Origin: an uncultured Bacteroides sp. | Lineage (GTDB): Bacteria; Bacteroidota; Bacteroidia; Chitinophagales; Chitinophagaceae | NCBI GenBank assembly: GCA_902168085.1 | Contig: CABHOP010000053.1 | Location: 1 to 50,665 of the forward strand | DNA: 50,665 nt | Direction of reading: 5' to 3' | Part shown: positions 22,334 through 32,011 of the stretch, piece by piece | Layout of the letters: each line of letters opens with the position of its first letter | Position numbering within the stretch: the stretch's first letter is position 1 | Position numbers and translations under genes: made by a program | The notes under the pieces: model-generated | Databases searched by the model: none | The model's input: the letters and a program-made list of their open reading frames with translations, nothing else | What the model was told of the DNA's origin: nothing

Positions 22334-24052
22334 ATGCAAAAGCCCAACGTTAAACCTTATTATGACGTGGCCATAATAGGAGCCGGTATAGGCGGCCTTA
22401 CCGCAGCTGCCATACTCAGCAAAGCTGGCATGCGCGTGTGCGTGCTGGAAAAAGAACCACATGCCGGCGGATACCTTGCCGGTTTCCGGAGAAAAGACTT
22501 TCGTTTTGATACCGCCATACACTGGCTGAACCAATGTGCCCCCGGTGGCATGGCCAGCAAGATATTCGACCTGCTGGGCAGCGACCACCCCACGCCTGTA
22601 TCGCAAAAAAGGATACGCAGGTATAAAGGTGAAAGCTTCGACTATTTGCTGACCAACAATCCCGATGAATTGCGCGACCAATGGATAGCGGAGTTCCCGC
22701 ATGAACGGGAAGGCCTCATCCGTTTTTTTAAAGCGGCTAAAAAGCTGGGTAAATCTTTTCATGACTTCAGCAAGATATTCCGTACAGAAGAAAGTATGGG
22801 GATGCAGGAACGCATGAAGAACAAAATACCCCTGCTAAAGTTTGCCATACCATTCATCCCCTACATTAGCTATACAGGTGAAAAGGGATTGAAGAAGGGA
22901 TTGAACAAATTCTTTAAAGACGAAAAGCTGCACCGGATATTCACCGGGGAAACAGAACTTTTATCGTGCCTGGTGCCCATAGGCTGGGCCTACTACGGCG
23001 ATTTTCAGAGCCCCCCTGCAGGTGGCGGACAGGTAATACCTGAATGGATGGAGCATATAGTGAAATACTATGGCAATGATATTTTTTACAAAGCGCCGGT
23101 GAAAGAGATATTGCTGAATGGCACCACTGCCGTGGGCGTATCGTTTGAACATTTCAAACATAGCTATACCGTGAACAGCAAATACGTAATAGCCGCCTGC
23201 GATGTGGAAACGCTATATGAAAAAATGCTGCCGGAGCACGCCATTCCTCAAAAGCTGAAAACGAAACTAAAAGATGCAGAACTGTACAGCTCATCGGTAA
23301 CCATATCTGTAGCGCTGGGTTGTACACCACAAGAATTAGGCTTCAATGAAGAACTGGTACACATCGTATCTGAAAATACGCCGGCAGGCCAGCATTGTGA
23401 TGGCAACCCCTATACCAGCGAAATAAGCATACTGGCCCCCTCTTTCAGAGACCCTTCTTTAGCACCTGAAGGACAGGGGACGCTTACGCTCTTTATGCCC
23501 GCCTTTATGGATTATGATGGTGAATGGCAAACAGGGAAAGATGCAGCCGGCAACTATGAGCGTGGTGAAGCCTACAAGAAGCTAAAGGGCAGTATTGCCG
23601 AGATAATAATAGACCGTGTAGAGCAGGCGGTAGCACCGGGGTTGCGAAAGCATATCCTCTTTTATGATGTGGCCACACCCGTAACACACTGGCGCTATAC
23701 AGGTAATCGGGGCGGCACCATGATGGGCGCCAAACCGGGGAAAAAGAACATGCAAGGTAAAGTAGCGCACTACCAAACACCTGTGAAAAACCTGCTGCTG
23801 GGTGGCCATTGGGCAGAGCTGGGTGGCGGTGTGCCCATAGCTGTAAAAGCAGGTACCAATGCATCTCTGCTCATTTTCAGGAAAGAGAACAAAGCAGCCT
23901 TTAAGCTGCTGGCCGATTATATGGATGATAAGGCTGGGCTGGATACGATACAACAAAGCGATGTATTTGCACACTACCCCAATAACTGGGTGCAGCAACC
24001 CACACCTGCCCAGAAGAAGGCGGCACGCATGCAGGATGAAGAAACAGCTTAA
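22334..24052 (+). CDS. CrtI/CrtH-like FAD-dependent carotenoid oxidoreductase
   Basis: 572 residues from MQKPNVK. N-terminal dinucleotide-binding motif DVAIIGAGIGGLTAAAIL with the following acidic strand end VLEKEPHAGG, and C-terminal FAD segment VKNLLLGGHWAELGGGVPIAVKAG. This places it among phytoene desaturases, carotenoid isomerases and retinol-saturase-like enzymes; the exact reaction is not determinable. No crtB or crtZ neighbours. The ORF also opens at a TTG one codon earlier; the ATG is preferred. Followed 45 nt on by a GT4 gene. Confidence 0.85.
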   Translation: MQKPNVKPYYDVAIIGAGIGGLTAAAILSKAGMRVCVLEKEPHAGGYLAGFRRKDFRFDTAIHWLNQCAPGGMASKIFDLLGSDHPTPVSQKRIRRYKGESFDYLLTNNPDELRDQWIAEFPHEREGLIRFFKAAKKLGKSFHDFSKIFRTEESMGMQERMKNKIPLLKFAIPFIPYISYTGEKGLKKGLNKFFKDEKLHRIFTGETELLSCLVPIGWAYYGDFQSPPAGGGQVIPEWMEHIVKYYGNDIFYKAPVKEILLNGTTAVGVSFEHFKHSYTVNSKYVIAACDVETLYEKMLPEHAIPQKLKTKLKDAELYSSSVTISVALGCTPQELGFNEELVHIVSENTPAGQHCDGNPYTSEISILAPSFRDPSLAPEGQGTLTLFMPAFMDYDGEWQTGKDAAGNYERGEAYKKLKGSIAEIIIDRVEQAVAPGLRKHILFYDVATPVTHWRYTGNRGGTMMGAKPGKKNMQGKVAHYQTPVKNLLLGGHWAELGGGVPIAVKAGTNASLLIFRKENKAAFKLLADYMDDKAGLDTIQQSDVFAHYPNNWVQQPTPAQKKAARMQDEETA

Positions 24053-24097
24053 TTACCGATTTTATACTACTTTCGGCGCAGATAGCAAGGATGATAC

Positions 24098-25243
24098 ATG
24101 CGCATAGCATTTGATGCAAAAAGGGCTTTTCAGAATAATACAGGACTGGGTAATTACAGCCGTATGCTCATACAATCGCTGGCAAGCGATTATGCAACAC
24201 ATAGCTATTACCTGATGGCCCCTAAGCCGGGGCACCTGTTCAAACCCGACATGCCCAATGTACAAACCATATTGCCTACCGGCTTCTATAAAAACTTCCG
24301 TTCACTATGGCGCAGCTATGGGGTAACGCAGGACCTGAAGCAATTATCCATAGACCTTTATCACGGCCTTAGCAATGAAATACCGGCAGGTATTAACAGT
24401 AGTGGCATCAAATCTGTTGTTACTATACACGATTTGATATTTGAACGCTACCCAAACCAATACGGCGCTGTTAACACAGCTATATACCGTCGCAAGTTCA
24501 GGTATGCAGCGCAGCATGCTGACAGAGTGATAGCCATCAGCGAACAAACCAAACAAGACCTGATAGATTATTATAAGATACCTGAACATAAAATAGAAAT
24601 CTGCTACCAGAGCTGTAACCCGATATTTGAAAAGCAGGCAAGTCTGGATGAATTATCACGCATCAAACAGAAGTATAACCTTCCAGATCATTACTTCCTG
24701 TACGTAGGTTCCATAATAGAACGAAAAAACCTGCTGACCATATGCAAAGCCCTGAAAGCTATAGCACCATCATTAGACATACCACTTGTAGTGATTGGCA
24801 ATGGCAGCAGCTATATGGAAACAGTAAAATCATATATAGCGCAGAACGGCCTTGGCAATCGCGTCATTTTTCTTTCAGAGCAGGCTACTAAGAACGATAC
24901 AGGGTTTCGCAGCGGCAATGATTTTCCTGCAATATACCAGCAAGCCTCAGCTATGATATACCCCTCCATCTTTGAAGGGTTCGGGCTGCCCATATTAGAA
25001 GCGTTATGGAGCCGCGTACCTGTTATCACATCCAACCTATCGTGCATGCCGGAAACCGGTGGTGATGCTGCGTACTACATCAATCCTTTAAACGTGGAAG
25101 AAATGGCAACTGCAATGGAACGTGTAGCTACTGATACTACGTTGCGTACAGACATGACAACAAAAGGCATCGCCCATGCACATCACTTTACAACACATGC
25201 ACATGCTGCTGCTGTAATGCAAGTGTATCAATCTTTATTTTAA
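24098..25243 (+). CDS. GT4-family glycosyltransferase
   Basis: 381 residues, GT-B fold. N-terminal domain starts MRIAFDAKRAFQNNTGLGNYSRM with the glycine-rich acceptor loop. The C-terminal donor domain has FLYVGSIIERKN and the E-x7-E motif in FEGFGLPILEALWSRVPVI, which binds the nucleotide sugar. Typically adds hexoses in polysaccharide or glycolipid synthesis. Probably co-transcribed with the upstream oxidoreductase, perhaps making a glycosylated carotenoid; this is inference. Ends 6 nt from a convergent gene. Confidence 0.9.
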   Translation: MRIAFDAKRAFQNNTGLGNYSRMLIQSLASDYATHSYYLMAPKPGHLFKPDMPNVQTILPTGFYKNFRSLWRSYGVTQDLKQLSIDLYHGLSNEIPAGINSSGIKSVVTIHDLIFERYPNQYGAVNTAIYRRKFRYAAQHADRVIAISEQTKQDLIDYYKIPEHKIEICYQSCNPIFEKQASLDELSRIKQKYNLPDHYFLYVGSIIERKNLLTICKALKAIAPSLDIPLVVIGNGSSYMETVKSYIAQNGLGNRVIFLSEQATKNDTGFRSGNDFPAIYQQASAMIYPSIFEGFGLPILEALWSRVPVITSNLSCMPETGGDAAYYINPLNVEEMATAMERVATDTTLRTDMTTKGIAHAHHFTTHAHAAAVMQVYQSLF

Positions 25244-25249
25244 CTCAGT

Positions 25250-25786
25250 TTATTTTTTAGGTACAAACTTAGGTTCCGGTGCAGGGCGCCATGTCAGTTG
25301 TGTGCTAAGCGTAGGGAATACCGTGCGCCAATTGGCCAGTGTTTTATCTGTAGCATCTACAAAGTACCAGGTCTTGCCCCTGTCCATAGAAACGCTTATG
25401 AGTGTGGTTTGTGTGGTAAGTACGCCATTGCTTAGTTGCATTTTCATGTATTGAGGAATGGTACATTGCAATTCGCCTGCCGTATCAATAATAGCAGATG
25501 CTTCGCCGGGCCATGCAGATAGTATTTTAGAACCCTGGCTTTCCATGCTTTCTATTTGTTTGGATAAATCGCTTATCAACTTATCAGCACCACCTTCAGC
25601 AGTAGCTATTACTTTAGGGTGTGTGGTAGCCATAAAAGCTTTAAGGTCTTTTTTCACCAGTGCTTCGTTCATCTTCTTTGCAGCAGCTTTTACAACAGGT
25701 TTCAGGTTGCTGTAATTCTGTGCATATGCCGTTCCTGTACCATACATCATCACCAATGCCAAAACAGGGCCAAGTAAATTCTTCAT
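25250..25786 (-). CDS. Secreted hypothetical protein
   Basis: 178 residues from MKNLLGPVLAL. Signal peptide with AYAQ cleavage site, then alpha-helical LKPVVKAAAKKMNEALVKKDLKAFMATTHPKV and a beta-rich remainder (TTQTTLISVSMDRGKTWYFVDATDK) ending PEPKFVPKK. The helix-plus-sheet plan recalls NTF2/SnoaL-type small pockets, which is only a guess. No catalytic signature. Upstream 25811-25867 is a short spacer with nothing to note. Confidence 0.65.
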   Translation of the reverse strand: MKNLLGPVLALVMMYGTGTAYAQNYSNLKPVVKAAAKKMNEALVKKDLKAFMATTHPKVIATAEGGADKLISDLSKQIESMESQGSKILSAWPGEASAIIDTAGELQCTIPQYMKMQLSNGVLTTQTTLISVSMDRGKTWYFVDATDKTLANWRTVFPTLSTQLTWRPAPEPKFVPKK

Positions 25787-25867
25787 CTTTCTGTGAAAAT
25801 TGTTTCTCAATATAAGAAAGATGCCGCATTCAAGCCTGTAAACGGTTGTTAAAAAACAACAGGCACA

Positions 25868-26065
25868 TCACATATCTTCATCTTTTATTTGAGAAACATC
25901 TACACCTAATTTCTCAAATGCCTTTTTACCCTTTGACGTGATATAATAATGTTTATCGTTCTGATGTTTTTTTGCTATCCACTCTTTCTCTGTAAACATA
26001 TCGAGCAATAGCTCTCCTAGTTTACCTCCTATATGACTGTAGCATGTTTTAGCCGGCTTTTCCAT
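25868..26065 (-). CDS. Stand-alone ArsR-type C-terminal domain protein
   Basis: 65 residues. TCYSHIGGKLGELLLDMF followed by KKHQNDKHYYITSKGKKAFEKLGVD closely recalls the C-terminal half of a subgroup of ArsR regulators (pattern CYDHLAGKLG...LT..G...L..LGID). The winged HTH that normally precedes it is absent, and no upstream sequence supplies it; the ORF opens with a good ATG. It could be a ligand- or metal-binding remnant or a genuine single-domain protein. The Cys and His are conserved in my recollection. Confidence 0.6.
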   Translation of the reverse strand: MEKPAKTCYSHIGGKLGELLLDMFTEKEWIAKKHQNDKHYYITSKGKKAFEKLGVDVSQIKDEDM

Positions 26066-26146
26066 AATGCTTTTTTCGATTGGTTAAAATACAAAATGAA
26101 CGCCTGATATACCTGGCCTGTAAATACAAAAATCTTATAACAGCAA

Positions 26147-26178
26147 AAAGCCTGCAAATATTTGCAGGCTTTGTTTTT
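26147..26178. terminator. Terminator of the PorP/SprF-adhesin operon
   Basis: 12-bp stem AAAGCCTGCAAA/TTTGCAGGCTTT with a 2-nt centre. Minus direction gives a T5 tail after the PorP stop; the plus side also has TTGTTTTTTA. No other gene in 26066-26146. Confidence 0.8.
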
Positions 26179-26196
26179 TATACCTATTCAAAAAAA

Positions 26197-27246
26197 TCAA
26201 TAAAACACAGGGCAGATAACGCGGGCTTGCTTGCGCTCAGGATCGTTGAAAATACCTGTTTTGATAACTGATATTTCATAACCGCCCTGCAGGTTGGTAG
26301 CTGCCCTTAGCCTTGAAGTGTTTACATCGTAGCTGAAGTTGAATGCAACATCTTTATAACGCAATTTGATAGTAGGGATGAATGCATCTTTAAAGCGATA
26401 GAATACGCCACCGAATAATACAAAACGCACATCACCGCCTGCATCTTTTTTATTCCAGCCAATAAGGCCGCCGGCTATGGTTTCGTTATAATCGCCCTGG
26501 CGCATATAGTTGGCATGTATTTGGAAACTGAAAGTTTCGTTTAGCTCTTTACTTACGGCAGCATTTACATTCCAGCGCATATCCAGTCTTGAATCTGAAT
26601 TATCAGCAAAAGAAGTATTAGGCTGTGTAAAGTGATAGCCGGCTACACCTACTACATAATTCAGCCTGTTTGCCTCTTCCCCATCGCCCGATGTGCTGCT
26701 GAATGTAATACCGGCACCAAGGTCCCAATAGCTGTATTTCGGATTATTAAAGTTTTCCCCCGTTGGATTGTCGGGGCTGTATGAGCCATTCACAAACTGG
26801 TTATTCAGTGTTGCCTTTGTAGGGTCGTAGTTGCGCTGCGTGTAGCCACCCGTAAACCCCACAGACAAGTATGAGTTGTGGCCATCTTCTAACGACTTGC
26901 TATAACTTACAGCAGGGTATGCAGAAATGGTTTGCATATTAATACTACCCGCCCTGTCGTAGTATCCCAGCAACCCTACGCTTACAAAATCGTTCACGTT
27001 GTTTACCGGGATACGCAGTTCAGCATTTATCAAACCCGTTTGGTACGGTTTGCTGATGCTGCTCCACTGGTTCTTATATATAGCCCCCACTTTATAATCG
27101 CCTGTAAAGATACCCGTCAATGAAGGGTTTCGCAGGATAGAAGTTTCGTAGAACTGCGAGAAGTGAATATCCTGTGCCTGCGCTGACAGTGGCAGGATAC
27201 ATGCTACTGCAAGTATGTTTCTTAATTGTTTCTTCATGTTTTTCAT
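26197..27246 (-). CDS. PorP/SprF-family T9SS outer-membrane protein
   Basis: 349 residues from MKNMKKQLR. Signal peptide then QDIHFSQFYETSILRNPSLTGIFTGDYKVGAIYKNQW, the hallmark N-terminus of PorP/SprF. The rest is beta-barrel-like. PorP/SprF proteins help deliver or anchor specific large CHU_C-tailed cargo at the surface after export by the type IX secretion system. The gene starts 14 nt after the giant PKD adhesin stop, the classical cargo-SprF pair. An earlier start would overlap that gene; ATG 27246 (or 27237) is best. Confidence 0.92.
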   Translation of the reverse strand: MKNMKKQLRNILAVACILPLSAQAQDIHFSQFYETSILRNPSLTGIFTGDYKVGAIYKNQWSSISKPYQTGLINAELRIPVNNVNDFVSVGLLGYYDRAGSINMQTISAYPAVSYSKSLEDGHNSYLSVGFTGGYTQRNYDPTKATLNNQFVNGSYSPDNPTGENFNNPKYSYWDLGAGITFSSTSGDGEEANRLNYVVGVAGYHFTQPNTSFADNSDSRLDMRWNVNAAVSKELNETFSFQIHANYMRQGDYNETIAGGLIGWNKKDAGGDVRFVLFGGVFYRFKDAFIPTIKLRYKDVAFNFSYDVNTSRLRAATNLQGGYEISVIKTGIFNDPERKQARVICPVFY

Positions 27247-27260
27247 AAGCTCGCTTTTTC

Positions 27261-30200
27261 TTATCGCACAATAGTTACATCCCCTTTCCACGATATGGTT
27301 TGCCCATCTTCGCAAATGGCCTCCACTATATATACAAATACATCCGGTGCCAATACCTGTCCTTTAAAGGTGCCATCCCATCCTACGTTTGCATCATTGA
27401 TGGTGATGCCATTCCTTTCATAAACCATTTCGCCCCAGCGATTGTATATCCTGAAGGAGCGTATCTTATCAAGCCCCGACCCACGTGGATAGAAAACATC
27501 GTTCTGGCCATCGCCGTTGGGTGTAAATGTATTAGGTATGAAAAGCTGGCTCTTATCGCACAGTACTGTTATACGTACGATATCAGAATCGACACAGCCG
27601 TGGTCTGTATATACCTTCACTACATAATCCGTAGTTTTCATGGGTGATGCCGTAGATACCGGGCAATCATCACAACTGAGCGTTTCTGAAGGTGTCCATT
27701 TAAAGCGGTTTATCAAAGTACCTGTAGCCTGTATGGTTGTGCTATTACCTGCTATGATGGTAGCCTCACCTGTGGCTTTTACCGTAGGCAGCGGATGCAC
27801 TGTTACATTCACAAAGTCAGTATCCGGTATGCACCTGCCTTCGTAAGCTACTACCATATATCTGGTAGTACCATCGGGCGAGGCCACAGGCACCGCAGAA
27901 TGGCTGTTTGACAGCCCCGAAGGCGGTGTCCAGATATATCCTTTACCCCCTTCTACCAGCAGCTGCACACTGTCGCGCTGGCATATTTCTTTATCGCCGC
28001 CGGTTATGGCTGTTACCTTGGTTTTAATCTTTACTTGCACCGTATCCTTATTGGTACAGTTATGTTCGTCTTTACCGGTTACTATAAAATTGAAGGCTTC
28101 TTTAGGATAGGCATACGGGTCCGGACAGTTGAGGCAACTGAGATAAGGTGTGGTATTCCAAACATAAGACACACCACCTGTAGCACTTAAGTGTGCCGAA
28201 TCTGTAAGGCAAATAATGGTATCACCACCTGCATTGATATCCGGTGGCGGATATATTGTTATTTCTTTAGTAACGCTATCTACGCAGCCACGCATGTTTT
28301 CTATATACAGCTTAACCGTGTATGTGCCCGGAGGACCGTAATATTTTGTAGGCGATTTTGTGTTTCTTATATCTCCATCATGGAAAGTCCATACCCATTT
28401 TTTCTTTTCGGAAAAATAGGAAACGGAGGTGTCTACAAACGTTACATCACTAAACTGGCAAGGCGCATCGGGTATAAAGTCGGCTTCCACGGCATCTACT
28501 TTAATAGTATCGCTACCGGGACTTACGGCCCTGCAGCCACCATTGCCTTCCACCACCAGCTTGGGCAGATATGCGCCGGGGTGCGTGTAGGTATGTGTAA
28601 CCTTGCTTTGTGTGGTTTTCAGTGTAGTGCCATCGTTAAAATCCCAGGTCATGCTGCTTACATTCAATGTTGTGGCATCGAAGTTTACGGTAAGCGGGTT
28701 GCAACCCTCCAGCGGGCCATAGGTAAAGGCACCTGCATAGCCCAACACCCTAACCGTAGCCGTATCATATGCCTTACAACCATGCCTGTCGGTTACCGTA
28801 TAAGTTATAACATACAGGCCCGGTGCAGTATATACATCGTCTTTAGCTTTGTGTAGGGTTGATTTATTACCATTACCCAGGTTCCATGCATATTTCTGTG
28901 TAGGGTCGGATGGTATGTTATTAATAAACTTCACCGCCAGCGGTGCGCATACTGCCAGCGAATCGCTCACAGCAATATCAGCATCCGGCCTTACGGCATT
29001 TATGTTTTGTTTGAATAAAGTATCCTTACAACCTATATCATCTGTAACAATAAGCCTGATATTGTAGGTGCCCCTGGCATAGGTATGTTTCGGGTTGTTA
29101 TCCGTAGATTGCTGACCATCGCCAAAATCCCAAGCTGAAGTATTGTAGTCTGATGAGGTATTGGTGAAAATAGTTTCTGCATCGGCACACACCGTATCGG
29201 GTATCATAGCACCTGCTACCGGTTTTTTGGCTTCTACGTATTGTGTCTTTATCAAGGAGTCTTTACACCCGATGTTATCGGTTACTACCAGCTTTATATC
29301 AAATTTACCGCGCCCCGGATACAAATTGGTTATGGTAGGAGATGCCGTGCTGGCATTACCATTACCGAAATACCACACCCTGTTGCTGATGCTGGCACCT
29401 GTAGTAACCTTACTATTATCCGTAAAAGATACATTCAGAGGCACACAACCTACCAGCGGGCTGGCCGTGAAATTGACATAAGGTTTTGAAACCAGGATGT
29501 AATCCACCCGAACTATTGAATCCCAGCAGCTGTATATATCCTTAGTAACTACTTTTATTTTATAGTGGCCGGTATCTAAGAAGGTGTATGTAAAATTATT
29601 CATACTATCCCCCACCCAAGCATCATTGACGTACCAATTAAATTCTACGGGTGTGCTCCCCGTCATTGTAGATGAAAACCGTACTTTTCCATTTTTACAA
29701 ACTGCCAGCTTACTTGCCGTAAGCGTAATAGCGCGGTTTACCAATGTCATTGTTTTTCGGGCAGTATCGTAGCAATTAGTTCTGCTGCTAAAAGTCACAA
29801 GCATTACATCATATGTACCCAGGGAAGCATACTTATGAACCGGATTCATATCAGTCGATTCTCCTCCATCACCAAAATACCATTTATGCCATGTGAAGCC
29901 CTGCGACCTGTTGATGAAATATATTTTAGTAGCTGTGTCGCAATCCGGTTTTGTTTCCATTAGCGCCCAGGGAGAGTCAACAGTTATATATTGCTGTTTG
30001 ATCAACGTGTCTTTGCAACCATTATACCCCACTATGAGGCGAACATCATAAATCCCTGGCTGTGAATAACAAAACGTAGGATCCTTAAGTTTTGATATTC
30101 CCAACTCAAAATCCCAATCCCATTCATTTACAATACCGGTAGACAAATCTGTGAAATGGATGCATTTGTTATTACAGATGTGTGTATTGTCTTCGGTAAA

Positions 30201-31811
30201 ATTCGCATCGGGCTTTGTACCCACCTTTATATACATACTATCGGTAGCTGTACAACCTGCACCGGTAGTTACCGTTAGTAATACACGATAAATGCCGGGT
30301 TGTGTAAATGTGTGGGAAGGAGTTGCCAGCGTAGAGGTACCACCATCGCCAAAATCCCAGTTCCATGCTGTAATGGGGTAGGGATATCTTCTTTTAATGT
30401 TATTGGGTGTAGTAGTGAAGGCAGAATCTGCAAAACGTACGGTTAATGGCGCACAGCCATCCTGCCTGTCAGATGTATCTTCTATAAAGAAATCGTGTAC
30501 CTGGACATAATGTTCCTTGCTCACCGTATCCCTGCAGCCATCTGCCGTTGTTACTACCAGTGTAGGTGTGTAATAACCGTTTAAAGTGTAGGTATGTGTA
30601 GGGCTGGTTGCTGTGCTTGTACCGGTAAAATCACCGAAATCCCACAGGTAACTGGCATAAGAGGCATTAGCAATAAACTTAGTGGTAACAGGTGCCGGGC
30701 AAAGTGTATCGGGGTCTATTATAAAATCGGCCACCGGTTTAGGAAAAACATTTATGGTCTTTGTGGCTGTAGCGCTACATCCACGATAAGTATACGTTAC
30801 AGTTATGGTTTGCGACCCCGAAGTATAGAATACAGGACTTGGGGCTGCGTTGGTAGACCCAAAGCTCCATGAATAAGTACCGCCCGCAGGTGTGCCAGTT
30901 GCTGTTGTGATGATAGGTACGCCTTCGCATACACCCGTAGCTGATGCAATAGATACTTGTACGTTATGGATATTTACATAGTTGTTCTTCGTCAATGAGT
31001 CTTTACATCCGTTACCATCGGTAACTACCAGCTTGGGAGAGAACTGTGAGCCCGGTCCACCTGTATATGTATGCGTGGTACTGCTACCTCCATTAAGTGT
31101 TGAACTAAAGTCGCCGAAATACCAGTCGTAAGTATAAGGCGGTGTACTGCCTGGTGTAGTATTAAATGTAACCACAGCTGGTGAGCTGCAGTTATCTGCC
31201 GGTGATGCCGTAAAACTCGGATCCGGCTTAGGGTGCAGATTGATGTATGCAGGCCGGGTTTTTCTGCCCTGGCAGCCCCAGCTATTGGTAGCCACCAGTG
31301 TTACCGTATTAGGTCCTGAATTGTAAACTACAGATGGTGCCGCAAGGCTGGATGAACCCGGGGTAGCACCGCCCCCCAGGTACCATGTAAAGGTTGTGCT
31401 CGATTGGTTATTGGTATTATTGGTGTATACTACATTCAAAGGGGCGCAGCCTGTTACAGGTGAAGCAGAAAAATCAACAATCGGGGTATCGCGTATGATA
31501 ACGGTGCGGGTAGTGCTACCGCTGGCGGCGCCATCCCTGATGGTAAGTGTAACCGTATATGTGCCGGGGGCTGAATATACACGGCTGGCGTATGTTTTAT
31601 TATAGCTTTTAGAAGACCTGTCGCCGAAATCCCATTCCCAGTTACTGGAAGATAAAGTATAGCCACTGGATGCAGAGCCATCAAAGTTGATAGTTTCTCC
31701 GGGGCAGGCAGCAGTAGGCGTGGCTGTAAAGCTGGCACTTATCTGTGCATACGTAACAGTATGCAGTAATAAGAAAAGAGCAATGAAGGGTATCTTCCTT
31801 AGGTTGGGCAT
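27261..31811 (-). CDS. Giant PKD-repeat adhesin with type B T9SS tail (SprB-like)
   Basis: 1516 residues, signal peptide MPNLRKIPFIALFLLLHTVTY. I count about 14 PKD-type modules, each beginning near a CAP/CxG Cys with a WDFGDG-like turn (WEWDFGDRS, WYFGDFSS, WNWDFGDGG and so on), then three Ig-like modules with gliding-type signatures (SYVWNTTPYLSCLNCPDP, GYIWTPPSGLS, FKWTPSETLSCDDCP). The C-terminus is a CHU_C domain: FIPNTFTPNGDGQNDVFYP ... IRSFRIYNRWGEMVYE ... WDGTFKGQ. Surface filament or adhesin exported by T9SS, with PorP/SprF at 26197 as its partner. Codon use is normal for the window. Confidence 0.93.
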   Translation of the reverse strand: MPNLRKIPFIALFLLLHTVTYAQISASFTATPTAACPGETINFDGSASSGYTLSSSNWEWDFGDRSSKSYNKTYASRVYSAPGTYTVTLTIRDGAASGSTTRTVIIRDTPIVDFSASPVTGCAPLNVVYTNNTNNQSSTTFTWYLGGGATPGSSSLAAPSVVYNSGPNTVTLVATNSWGCQGRKTRPAYINLHPKPDPSFTASPADNCSSPAVVTFNTTPGSTPPYTYDWYFGDFSSTLNGGSSTTHTYTGGPGSQFSPKLVVTDGNGCKDSLTKNNYVNIHNVQVSIASATGVCEGVPIITTATGTPAGGTYSWSFGSTNAAPSPVFYTSGSQTITVTYTYRGCSATATKTINVFPKPVADFIIDPDTLCPAPVTTKFIANASYASYLWDFGDFTGTSTATSPTHTYTLNGYYTPTLVVTTADGCRDTVSKEHYVQVHDFFIEDTSDRQDGCAPLTVRFADSAFTTTPNNIKRRYPYPITAWNWDFGDGGTSTLATPSHTFTQPGIYRVLLTVTTGAGCTATDSMYIKVGTKPDANFTEDNTHICNNKCIHFTDLSTGIVNEWDWDFELGISKLKDPTFCYSQPGIYDVRLIVGYNGCKDTLIKQQYITVDSPWALMETKPDCDTATKIYFINRSQGFTWHKWYFGDGGESTDMNPVHKYASLGTYDVMLVTFSSRTNCYDTARKTMTLVNRAITLTASKLAVCKNGKVRFSSTMTGSTPVEFNWYVNDAWVGDSMNNFTYTFLDTGHYKIKVVTKDIYSCWDSIVRVDYILVSKPYVNFTASPLVGCVPLNVSFTDNSKVTTGASISNRVWYFGNGNASTASPTITNLYPGRGKFDIKLVVTDNIGCKDSLIKTQYVEAKKPVAGAMIPDTVCADAETIFTNTSSDYNTSAWDFGDGQQSTDNNPKHTYARGTYNIRLIVTDDIGCKDTLFKQNINAVRPDADIAVSDSLAVCAPLAVKFINNIPSDPTQKYAWNLGNGNKSTLHKAKDDVYTAPGLYVITYTVTDRHGCKAYDTATVRVLGYAGAFTYGPLEGCNPLTVNFDATTLNVSSMTWDFNDGTTLKTTQSKVTHTYTHPGAYLPKLVVEGNGGCRAVSPGSDTIKVDAVEADFIPDAPCQFSDVTFVDTSVSYFSEKKKWVWTFHDGDIRNTKSPTKYYGPPGTYTVKLYIENMRGCVDSVTKEITIYPPPDINAGGDTIICLTDSAHLSATGGVSYVWNTTPYLSCLNCPDPYAYPKEAFNFIVTGKDEHNCTNKDTVQVKIKTKVTAITGGDKEICQRDSVQLLVEGGKGYIWTPPSGLSNSHSAVPVASPDGTTRYMVVAYEGRCIPDTDFVNVTVHPLPTVKATGEATIIAGNSTTIQATGTLINRFKWTPSETLSCDDCPVSTASPMKTTDYVVKVYTDHGCVDSDIVRITVLCDKSQLFIPNTFTPNGDGQNDVFYPRGSGLDKIRSFRIYNRWGEMVYERNGITINDANVGWDGTFKGQVLAPDVFVYIVEAICEDGQTISWKGDVTIVR

Positions 31812-31822
31812 GGACGATATAT

Positions 31823-31890
31823 TGTGTATTTAAAGTTAAATAATCCTTAAAAGAAATATTGTATATAATGTCAATTACTGTGTATTTAAA
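31823..31890. repeat. 12-bp direct repeat in the adhesin/lysA intergenic region
   Basis: TGTGTATTTAAA at 31823-31834 and 31879-31890, within a 200-bp AT-rich gap between divergent genes. The rest of the gap holds the lysA promoter and a possible TAACTTTA -7 box for the adhesin. Confidence 0.4.
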
Positions 31891-31963
31891 CCTTATTTTA
31901 ATCTCAGTAATTTGGCATTTTGAGATTGTTTAATTACCAGTTAATATTATTTAATGCATGCTG

Positions 31964-31995
31964 TTTAAATATTAAGGTGATAACTGCTATTTTTG
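31964..31995 (+). promoter_or_regulatory. Promoter of lysA
   Basis: TTTA (31964-31967), 20-nt spacer, TATTTTTG (31988-31995), exact -7 match, 16 nt before the ATG. Confidence 0.6.
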
Positions 31996-32011
31996 CAGAC
32001 TTTTTTAAAAT

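Noticed and set aside
26080-26271. Plus-strand 63-residue ORF over the PorP/SprF terminator
   Set aside because: It covers a perfect terminator hairpin and the antisense PorP 3' end; no protein features.
27300-31800. Repeat array or CRISPR within the large gene
   Set aside because: The repetition is of PKD protein modules with diverged DNA; no short identical repeats with regular spacers.
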